This document shows positions 53,801-60,641 of a stretch of 64,000 nt of DNA, piece after piece. The stretch's first letter is position 1. The number at the start of each line of letters is the position of its first letter. Source of the stretch: CAYZJB01 sp964478735 (GTDB lineage: Bacteria > CLD3 > SB21); NCBI GenBank assembly GCA_964478735.1, contig CAYZJB010000006.1:11597-75596 (forward strand), written 5' to 3'. A program made the translations under genes and the position numbers. The notes under the pieces are model-generated. The model was given only the letters and a program-made list of their open reading frames with translations. It was not told the DNA's origin and did not search any database.

Positions 53801-56800
53801 TTCCGGTCACGTCGGTACCGATGTAGTTACCCAGGATGTAATTATCCTGAGTTTGGCCGCCGCCAAATCCGACGCCGTATGCTGTATTACCTGAGATGAT
53901 ATTCCGGCCCCCTACAGTTCCGTCGCCGACGTAGTTTTTCGACGAGAAGTAGGAGAAATAGATCCCCGACTGATTGGGAATCGAAGCGGTTCCGTTGACG
54001 TCCGTCCCGATGTAGTTGCCGAGAATTTTGCTGTTATGAGAACCGTAGAAATAAATGCCGTCGTACATATTGCCCGAAATGACATTTCGTCCGGCCGGCG
54101 TTCCGTTACCAATCGTGTGCGAGCGCTGTGAGTAATAAACATAGATTCCGTAGTAGCCATTTCCCATCGTGTCGCCGTTGACTGCGACGCCGATGTAATT
54201 GCCGAGGATATAATTTCCCTCCAGGACAGATTCGAGAGCTGCCTCCGATGAGGTCTCACCGCCTTCACCGGATACTGCGGAGGACTTCAATTCCTCGTCA
54301 TCGTCCTTCTTCTTGGCAACATCTCCACTCGTACCTTCGATGCGCACACCATCGTACAGGTTACCGGAAATGATATTGCGCCCCGTTGGTGTTCCGTCTC
54401 CGATCTTATTGCCCTGGGCATCCTCGCCGTAGATGAAAACTCCATAACCATTCGGCAACGCGGTATTGCCCGTCGAGTCGGTACCGATGTAGTTTCCAAC
54501 AATGAGATTATTACTCCCGTAGGAGATGTAAATGCCGTTATACCAGCGATGTAGGATCAGGCCTTTGATCGTGTTGTTATTGGAGTTGATATAGAAACCA
54601 GAACTGTAGTTGAATACATTCTGCCCGTCGATAGCGATATCGGGTGTTCCGTTTCCATCCAGGTCGCCGTCGATGTACGTGTAGTCCGAGTTGATGCTCG
54701 TAAGACTTGTAACGGAGATCTTCGACCCCGCCGGAATCTGGAACACAACCGTGTCGGGCTGAGAGGACGCATTCGCATTTTGCAACGCCGAATCCAGCGA
54801 CCCGAACCCATTTGCATTGGTGTTCGTTACAAACCACTTGCCGGGAGTCGCCGATGGAATAAACGTCGCATCGAATGATTCCGGTCCGATCTTTCCGGTA
54901 CCATCAACGGCCAAAACGCGCACGTAGTATAGTTGTCCATTGGTCAAACCCGAGATGGTTTTTGTCGTGTCGTTTTTGCCGCCCACCGTGGAATCGACTT
55001 GGATCGTCGGAGACGGGTTCGTATCGACAAATATCCTGTATTTGGCAACATCCGACTTGTTTTTTGAACTCCATCGAATGAAGCCACCGTTGTTTCTCGA
55101 AAACGCGAGCACGTCTTCGACCATTGTCGGAGCTCGGTCGATCACGAACGGGGCAGGTTCCGCCTGAAACCGTGAATTCCGGTAAATCCCGTCGATGGCC
55201 TGGACACTCCAGAAATACTGTCCGTCGGCAAGGTCCCACAGTTTCCACGTTGTATCCTGACTTGTATTGCCATTGCCGAAAACCAGCCGGAAACCTCCCG
55301 TCAGGCCCGCATCGACGACCTTGGCCATCGGTGAAACGAGATCGACACCCGTTGAAGCAGAGCCGACACGAATATTGTATGTCAAAGCCGGTTTGGGCGT
55401 CTGTGTGTCCGTTGCGCCGTTCCATCGAAGCGTGACGGTATCTGCAGAAACGGTAGAGACAAGGCTCGTCGGTTCTCCGGGGGCAGTGTTGAAAACGTTT
55501 CCTTCGTTTCGATAGATTCTGGTGATAGGTCCGTCATCGTCTGTATCCCCAACCAGCACGATATCCAGATCGCCGTCCCGGTCATAATCGCCCCAGCCAC
55601 ACAAGACTCCGTTTTGACGATAAACATAACCGCCGTTGGCGACGCCGGGAAGGCCCGGGTTGACATAAGTGAATGTTCCTGTCCCATCGTTCTGACCGAC
55701 AAAAATGACATTCGGGTACCCGCCCGCCTGTTCGCCCGACGCCAGAATATCCTGATCGCCGTCGTTGTCATAATCGCCCAGGCTGATGAATCCTTTGGAC
55801 AGACCCGGCAACGTCGAACCGGCGTCGCTGAATGTTCCATTACCTTGATTGAGATAAACTTTGAAAGTACGGCCACTGCCGCCCGTTGCACCCATGTAAA
55901 CGATGTCCGGGTATCCGTCGTTATTCAGATCACCAAAAGCACACGCTGCAGCCGTTGCGCCGGGCGCGCCTGACATCGCGGACGACGTGACATTAGAAAA
56001 AGTCATTCCCCCGTCATTCCGAAAGAGATAGATCGACGCACCGCCTGAATATCCGTCGCTGTAGTACGATCCGACGGTCAACAAGTCCATGTCTCCGTCT
56101 TTATCGTAGTCTGCAATGGCGAGTTGACCCCGTGTCAGATCCGTGATATAATTTTCTTTGAATTCACCGTTTCCATCATTCTGATAAATACGGACGGCGG
56201 CATAACCGCTGCCGGGACCGTTCGATTGCGATCCCATCGTTACCAGATCTTGATCGCCGTCATTGTCGAAATCCGCCCAGGCGATAAACGACCGTGTACT
56301 GCCCGGTATCTCCTGATTTACGTCCGTGAATGTCCCGTCTGCGTTATTCTTATAAAGTTTGAACAGACGTCCTCCACCGCCTCCGGTCGATCCCGTGTAC
56401 GACACGTCGATCCAGCCGTCATTGTTGTAGTCGCACCACGACGCACTGACTCCAACGATACCGCCTTCAAAGCCTGGATTGATATTGGAAAAAGTACCGG
56501 CCGAAGAATTGTGATTAAAGATCGTGACAACCGTCTCACCGTTCACCTCGCCTACGAGCAATGCGTCGTAGTCTCCGTCTCCGTCGTAATCGCCCCATGT
56601 GAACGTTCCAGCGTCAACACCCGGAAATCCTGCCGCAATGTCGATGAAAATAGTCGGTGTGGTAGAGTCCGGTGTGGAATACCCTGTTTGATTTCCGGCC
56701 GCATCACCCGCTGTCACGCGGATGTGGTACGTTTTGAAATTCTGAAGCCCCCCGATCGTTGCGACGGTGTCCTCAATCCCTCCGGTCGTGGAATCTGCAA

Positions 56801-57617
56801 TCTCCTCTGTGGAAAAGTCGGACAACGTGTCCATATACACATAATATTTCGCAACTGCCCCCTGTCCCTGTGTCCACCGGACTGTGGCGGAGTTATTACC
56901 GCCGATCGCCATGGTTTCCGAAGGCGGTAAAATGGTCATCGCGGCTGACGGGGCAAGTGACGCACCAAAACGCAGATGCAACGTGTTGCCATTGGGAGTG
57001 GCATCGGCGGTCGACGAATCGGTCACGGAATCGAAATGCCAGAGTCCGATGAGATTGGTATCGGTTTCTGACACCGATGTCAGCATGTTCGATTGAAAAT
57101 CAAAGTTTGCATATTTCCAGAACCTCACTTCGTCAATGGAACCGCCGAATGTTTCACCTCCCGACTGGTTTGCACCGACAGAGAAGCTGTCTGACGGGGT
57201 TGCCGCTGGCTGATAGGTGAAGCCTACTGAATTTCCATCTAAATAAAGATACCAGTACCCTCCGGTTCCGATCAGCGCAATATGCTGCCATCGGTTTGGC
57301 AAAAGTCTTGCCGACGTATTGCTGACGTTGACCCCGCCAAATAGAATCGCTAAATTGTACGAGTTGCCGGCGTCCAAAAATACGCCGTAACCGCTGGTCG
57401 ACGAATTGCCGTTGTAAAAAAGAAACTCATTGGCGCCCGTGGTGACGCCGTCCCACCTGACCCAGGCTTCGATGGTCACGTCGCTGGTTTGAGTCGTGAC
57501 GATCGCCCGTGATGCATAATCATTAAACCCATCCAGCGTCAATGCATTTCCCTGCGCATGGATCGACGCGGAAAAGGAAAAAAGACCAAAGACTACTATG
57601 GTAGCCAACCGAAGCAT
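50883..57617 (-). CDS. giant multidomain beta-helix surface protein 1
   Basis: 2,244 residues. Signal peptide MLRLATIVVFGLFSFSASIH. Then a LamG/concanavalin-like domain (about 25-220, DGFNDYASRAIVTTQTSDVT, GSIDEVRFW), a fibronectin-type segment, FG-GAP/VCBS repeats (about 335-705, DYDGDGDYDALLVGE, DFDNDGDQDLVTMGS) whose DxDxDGxxD loops should bind calcium, more fibronectin-like domains, a CSLREAI-like segment (GSLDSALQNANASSQPDTVV), a long beta-helix (about 990-1720), an anchor-D domain, the DFDERKVGLYRMENNEWIYE module and a FlgD-like sorting domain (LAQNYPNPFNPTTTIRFGLP ... RKMLLIK). Three polar insertions interrupt the beta-helix. The start has a GAGGAGG site. Secreted or surface-anchored; ligand unknown. 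Confidence 0.92.
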   Translation of the reverse strand: MLRLATIVVFGLFSFSASIHAQGNALTLDGFNDYASRAIVTTQTSDVTIEAWVRWDGVTTGANEFLFYNGNSSTSGYGVFLDAGNSYNLAILFGGVNVSNTSARLLPNRWQHIALIGTGGYWYLYLDGNSVGFTYQPAATPSDSFSVGANQSGGETFGGSIDEVRFWKYANFDFQSNMLTSVSETDTNLIGLWHFDSVTDSSTADATPNGNTLHLRFGASLAPSAAMTILPPSETMAIGGNNSATVRWTQGQGAVAKYYVYMDTLSDFSTEEIADSTTGGIEDTVATIGGLQNFKTYHIRVTAGDAAGNQTGYSTPDSTTPTIFIDIAAGFPGVDAGTFTWGDYDGDGDYDALLVGEVNGETVVTIFNHNSSAGTFSNINPGFEGGIVGVSASWCDYNNDGWIDVSYTGSTGGGGGRLFKLYKNNADGTFTDVNQEIPGSTRSFIAWADFDNDGDQDLVTMGSQSNGPGSGYAAVRIYQNDGNGEFKENYITDLTRGQLAIADYDKDGDMDLLTVGSYYSDGYSGGASIYLFRNDGGMTFSNVTSSAMSGAPGATAAACAFGDLNNDGYPDIVYMGATGGSGRTFKVYLNQGNGTFSDAGSTLPGLSKGFISLGDYDNDGDQDILASGEQAGGYPNVIFVGQNDGTGTFTYVNPGLPGVANGGYVYRQNGVLCGWGDYDRDGDLDIVLVGDTDDDGPITRIYRNEGNVFNTAPGEPTSLVSTVSADTVTLRWNGATDTQTPKPALTYNIRVGSASTGVDLVSPMAKVVDAGLTGGFRLVFGNGNTSQDTTWKLWDLADGQYFWSVQAIDGIYRNSRFQAEPAPFVIDRAPTMVEDVLAFSRNNGGFIRWSSKNKSDVAKYRIFVDTNPSPTIQVDSTVGGKNDTTKTISGLTNGQLYYVRVLAVDGTGKIGPESFDATFIPSATPGKWFVTNTNANGFGSLDSALQNANASSQPDTVVFQIPAGSKISVTSLTSINSDYTYIDGDLDGNGTPDIAIDGQNVFNYSSGFYINSNNNTIKGLILHRWYNGIYISYGSNNLIVGNYIGTDSTGNTALPNGYGVFIYGEDAQGNKIGDGTPTGRNIISGNLYDGVRIEGTSGDVAKKKDDDEELKSSAVSGEGGETSSEAALESVLEGNYILGNYIGVAVNGDTMGNGYYGIYVYYSQRSHTIGNGTPAGRNVISGNMYDGIYFYGSHNSKILGNYIGTDVNGTASIPNQSGIYFSYFSSKNYVGDGTVGGRNIISGNTAYGVGFGGGQTQDNYILGNYIGTDVTGNSALGNGSDGIYADGNYHREIHIGNGVAGGGNVISGNGGNGIYLYYSYDNEIFGNMIGTNAAGNANLGNGAHGIYFEYDVDNTMIGNGTNDGRNVISGNTGVGIYISNSSGDSIYGNFIGLNAAGTDTLPNEGGIYIESSDGCAIGGSLPGQGNVISGNRTYGIYVYGSGGGCEYECLIGKAKERFESKTRSVVIAESQAARAVEGGYLLHSIRGNLIGTNAAGTGDLGNGTDGIWMQTESVLVGDTVAGGRNVISGNGRHGVYIDAFSYENSIVGNYIGTDINGNSAIPNDANGVMVWNASDNGIGLMLEYYSGGEIQSIAKQKSGSAAASESQALGNSGNVIAGNGGDGIELCADTGMVWYTYVTNNNIGLGADGLTALGNGGDGLKLENISPDDSVEYSWIEDNTIAFNTGNGVHFTGAKTRENQLFKNSIYSNTGAGILIANGAQNGVGAPIIDSYDGTTVSGKAAPGALVQIFGDLDNEGREFKDTVTADGSGNWSKTVLVMFGYNVTAIQDSSKNSSAFSNAVMAPPGTLSAVPTSLGFNPTKVADSTNLSVVLRAASGGVILSSAQIAAGTNFKFVSTVTTPDTLLAGDSLVISVKFKPTATGALSDTLVVNNTSLGGQVRVVLTGTGVENTPPTLTVGVLALSVVNKYLSVYVHSSEPLSNKTATFTFNGSPVANPPALADVPGLPNVSYAQYKLTAAGTLGIAITATDTVGNVANANKTYTVSTLTKDEATTIAFEGFEATVPRGAVREDGFFIAGWSGDVNNESAASKSLGKNAASANERWMQVGRSLEIVSTVGFEKDVVVRLSYPPTDLEATQLRYTDFDERKVGLYRMENNEWIYEGGEGNSGSLAAKVRQSGNFALFYNPDHVFLPKEIELAQNYPNPFNPTTTIRFGLPDEGRIKLVVYNILGQKVTELINGVRGAGYHTIVWNGRNALGQQVATGVYIYRLETPAGIASRKMLLIK

Positions 57618-57950
57618 AAAGCCTCCTCGAAATGGTGAGTTAGGGACTGTAACTCTTAAGAAGTAATTATTGAAATTTTCTCAATCGCTGTGATTCCGGC
57701 GTTTGTGGTCGGACGCAGAACCGTGTCCATCGTCTGCAAATCACCTTAAGGATGCGAGGGCAAGGTAATTCAAAACGCCCCCGCTAGCAAGTCAAAACTG
57801 AACTTCACTCGATGATAATATGATCGAGATCATTGTGATTCAAAACGCTCCCAGAGCCTCCCCCCTCTTAAGAGGGGGCACGTTCAAAACGTGCCCAGAA
57901 ATTAAGTAAAATTTTTTTGGTATGAATTTTTTCACATGGTTCCAGCACCA
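57618..57950. other. intergenic region with stacked palindromes and short direct repeats
   Basis: It contains ATGATC-GA-GATCAT (57820-57833), the perfect palindrome CCCCCTCTTAAGAGGGGG (57861-57878), and GGGCACGTT-CAA-AACGTGCCC (57876-57896). The string TTCAAAACG followed by a C-rich stretch occurs three times (57768, 57838, 57882). No gene is seen. The promoter of giant protein 1 must lie in the first 100 bp, but no box is convincing. Confidence 0.55.
57861..57896. repeat. two adjoining extragenic palindromes
   Basis: CCCCCTCTT/AAGAGGGGG (57861-57878) shares three bases with GGGCACGTT/AACGTGCCC (57876-57896). The first is of the same general type as the CCCTCCCCTTG palindrome at 15653-15675. 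They lie 55 bp after the APC permease stop and may form its transcript end, though no T-tract follows. Confidence 0.6.
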
Positions 57951-59270
57951 TCAATTCCCTTGTGTGTACACCTGCCTGCGCCAATACGCATACGCCGGAA
58001 TGCCGGCCAGAAGAATGGTCAGTCCGATCAGCGACTCGCGCGGCGCTTCGAGTACGGAATTGACCACAAGAAAACCAGAAAAAGCAATAAACGTCAATGT
58101 CGTCCACGGATGGCCCCAGGCCCGGTACGGCCGCTCACGGTCCGGCTGACGTTTTCGCAAGACGAACACCGCCGCCGCCGACATCGCATAAAATACCCAC
58201 GAGACGAAAACGACGTAGGTGATCAGTTCGTTGTAGGTTCCGGAGAGGACCAGCACGCACGCCCACGCCCCCTGTCCGATCAAAGCAAAAACCGGCGTTT
58301 CATATCGCGGGTGCAAACGCGCCATCGACTTGAAGAACAACCCTTTTTCCGCCATGGCGTGATAGATGCGGGCTCCGGTGAATACGAAGCCATTATTGGC
58401 GCCGAGGGTCGAAATGACGACCGCGAGCGCCATCGTTGCCGCACCGGCCAGACCGATCCACTTGATCGCGACGTCGGCCGCAACAAACGGAGACGATTGG
58501 ACCTCGGCCATCGTCAACGCGAGATGATAAGCCGCATTGACCCAGCCGTACAGACAGACGACGATGACCAGTGCATGGACCAGCGACGCGGGGATGTTTT
58601 TTTGCGGGTCTTTGACTTCACCCGCAATATACGTGATTTCGATCCATCCATCGTACGACCACAAAACGGCAATGAGCACGAGACAAAACGGTCCGATCAA
58701 TTCGTTCAACGACACGGCAGGCCACGTCCAGACCGGAGGGAACGAAAATCCCATCCACAACCCCCACACGGCAAGCAGGACCAGCGAAGCAATTTTGACA
58801 AACGTCAACGTGTTTTGAATTCGAGCGCCCCATTGTACGCCGAAGCAATTGACGGTCGTCAGGATCACGATCGATACGATGGCGACGATCTGAATGGTTA
58901 AGGACGACATCGGGATCAGGTAGCTGGCATACGTCGCAAATCCCACCGCGACGGCGGAGATGGAGGCCGTGATGACGACGGCAAAACCGGCCCACCCGTA
59001 AAGAAATCCCCACAGTGGCCCGTACGCTTCACCGAGGTAGACGAATTGTCCGCCGCTCTGCGGCATCATCGCGCCGAGTTCCGCAATCGCCAGCGCACCC
59101 ATGATGCTGACGATGCCGCCGGCAATCCACGCGATCAGGATCAGAGGTTCGTATGGAAGCATCTGTCCGATCGATTGCGAGACGAGGAAAATCCCGGAAC
59201 CGATCATGCTTCCGACATTGATCATCGTGGAGTCGAGCAGGGAGAGCCGGCGCTGCACACCGACGCTCAC
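57951..59270 (-). CDS. APC family amino acid permease
   Basis: 439 residues from the GTG at 59270, which overlaps the Rieske gene stop (GTGA); a longer frame to 59318 would overlap by 52 bp and adds a non-family leader. Twelve hydrophobic helices; the first carries the substrate-binding break NVGSMIGSGIFLVSQSIGQM. Conserved ELGAMMPQSGGQFVYLGEAY and the LAT-like helix 6 (AVLWSYDGWIEITYIAGEVK) place it near the LAT/YfnA-like branch. It imports or exchanges an amino acid or related amine. Coupling to the oxygenase gene suggests that it brings in that enzyme's substrate. Confidence 0.92.
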   Translation of the reverse strand: MSVGVQRRLSLLDSTMINVGSMIGSGIFLVSQSIGQMLPYEPLILIAWIAGGIVSIMGALAIAELGAMMPQSGGQFVYLGEAYGPLWGFLYGWAGFAVVITASISAVAVGFATYASYLIPMSSLTIQIVAIVSIVILTTVNCFGVQWGARIQNTLTFVKIASLVLLAVWGLWMGFSFPPVWTWPAVSLNELIGPFCLVLIAVLWSYDGWIEITYIAGEVKDPQKNIPASLVHALVIVVCLYGWVNAAYHLALTMAEVQSSPFVAADVAIKWIGLAGAATMALAVVISTLGANNGFVFTGARIYHAMAEKGLFFKSMARLHPRYETPVFALIGQGAWACVLVLSGTYNELITYVVFVSWVFYAMSAAAVFVLRKRQPDRERPYRAWGHPWTTLTFIAFSGFLVVNSVLEAPRESLIGLTILLAGIPAYAYWRRQVYTQGN

Positions 59271-60373
59271 GCGATGGATTCCCGGTAGGCCTGGGCGTAA
59301 GATTTTTTCAGCAGGCACTGAAAATGGTACACGCCGTTTTCCATGTCCGGCGAAAATCGGCCCCTGGAATATCCGTCCGACCGGAGGCCGCGTTGAACGT
59401 ACTCGCAGATCTCGATGTCTTCCGCCTGCACTTTGTCGCTGTACGCAAGATCGTCTTCGGCGCGGCGCACGGCTTCCGACGACGTCACATCGTCATAATA
59501 ATAATCGAAAATGACGCGGCATCGATCATAAGCCATCGGGATGACGACATTGGTCTGAAGCCGGTTGGGCAGGATGTTCAACATGAAATTGGGATAGACA
59601 AAATAATAAAACGCTTCGCCACCGCCTTCCGTATTGTAGATCGAATCTTTGCGTGCGATCGGGCTGTACTGCAGTGAGTAATGGGCATGCGTCTGTGTGA
59701 CATAGGACTGGTAATCGAGCAGCGTGGTCAATTCGGGATGCACAAACGGCAAATGGTAACCCTCAAGATAATTGTCGACGTACACCTTCCAATTGCACGC
59801 CACGTCGTACGTCACGCGTTTATAAAACGACAGTTTCGATAGCTGGATTGGATCGATCCGTTCCGAAATTCCTTCCAGTGTTTTTTCCAGTGGGTCGACG
59901 GGATCGGTCGAAAGATGCACGAACACGAGTCCCTGCCAGACGGCAAGGTGAAGCGGAATCAGTCCATAGTCTTTTTTGTCAAACAGTTCGGAACGATCGA
60001 ATTTCGGCACGCCGCGCAGATGGCCGTCAAGCGTGTACGTCCATCCGTGATATTTACACTGAAGCGCTTTGGCGCACCCGTCTTCCAATGCCAGAGGCCC
60101 GCCCCGATGCCTGCACACGTTGTAAAACGCATGCAGGCAGCCTTCGGCGTTACGTACGACGATCACAGGATTCGATCCGGCCGTTCCGATGACATGCGAG
60201 CCCGTCTGTGAAAGACGCGACTCGTGTCCGATGTACTGCCACGTGCGATGATGAATGAATTTCAAGTCGAGATCGTGGTAACCCGGATGGCAATACCACG
60301 TCGACGGAATGGTTTCCGCGCGCTCCAGCGGAGCAATGTCGAATTGTGCAGGAGAAAAATCGGGAAGGTTCAT
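59267..60373 (-). CDS. Rieske non-haem iron oxygenase, alpha subunit (quaternary-amine type)
   Basis: 368 residues. The Rieske [2Fe-2S] ligands are C87 and H89 (NVCRHRGGPL) and C106 and H109 (CKYHGW). The mononuclear iron site is in NYLEGYHLPFVHPEL, with H207 and H212 as histidine ligands and E204 as the likely bridging acid. The length and the FxxW/CNWKVYVDNYLEGYH pattern resemble choline monooxygenase, GbcA and stachydrine demethylase, so N-demethylation or hydroxylation of a betaine-like compound is the best guess. A reductase component is not in the window. The enzyme needs oxygen, in contrast to the anaerobic benzoyl-CoA pathway in the same genome. Confidence 0.9.
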   Translation of the reverse strand: MNLPDFSPAQFDIAPLERAETIPSTWYCHPGYHDLDLKFIHHRTWQYIGHESRLSQTGSHVIGTAGSNPVIVVRNAEGCLHAFYNVCRHRGGPLALEDGCAKALQCKYHGWTYTLDGHLRGVPKFDRSELFDKKDYGLIPLHLAVWQGLVFVHLSTDPVDPLEKTLEGISERIDPIQLSKLSFYKRVTYDVACNWKVYVDNYLEGYHLPFVHPELTTLLDYQSYVTQTHAHYSLQYSPIARKDSIYNTEGGGEAFYYFVYPNFMLNILPNRLQTNVVIPMAYDRCRVIFDYYYDDVTSSEAVRRAEDDLAYSDKVQAEDIEICEYVQRGLRSDGYSRGRFSPDMENGVYHFQCLLKKSYAQAYRESIA

Positions 60374-60492
60374 ACGCGCCGCCAGGGTGAATCGCTGACG
60401 GCTAACTTAAGCTCGCACGATCAGCGGAGCAAGAATGAAGTTGACGGAGAAATACGTGGAGTGAAGATACATCGATACAACCCCACTCCGAG

Positions 60493-60620
60493 GGGCTGTC
60501 CCAAATGGGCAGTGCATGTCATTCCGAGGAGCGTAGCGACGAAGGAATCTCGTTGTTTTAATCGATATAATAAGATTGCTTCGCTTCGCTCGCAATGACC
60601 GCAGGTCCTTGGGACAGCCC
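60493..60620. repeat. dispersed palindromic element with 12-bp perfect ends
   Basis: Outer arms GGGCTGTCCCAA (60493-60504) and TTGGGACAGCCC (60609-60620) enclose inner arms GTCATTCCGAGGAGCG (60518-60533) and CGCTTCGCTCGCAATGAC (around 60582-60599). The inner part is the common bacterial 'CHCERSEAIS' repeat, also present in degenerate form at 3455-3535. The whole 128 bp could fold into one long hairpin and resembles a non-autonomous mobile element. Confidence 0.75.
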
Positions 60621-60641
60621 TGGAGAGAAGGATATCTGACA

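Noticed and set aside
40719..57617. CRISPR-like array because of regularly recurring GGAAAT(G/A)A(C/T)(A/G)TT-type strings
   Set aside because: The strings encode the RNVISGN beta-helix repeat inside long open frames. Repeat units differ in length and sequence and no spacers or cas genes are present.
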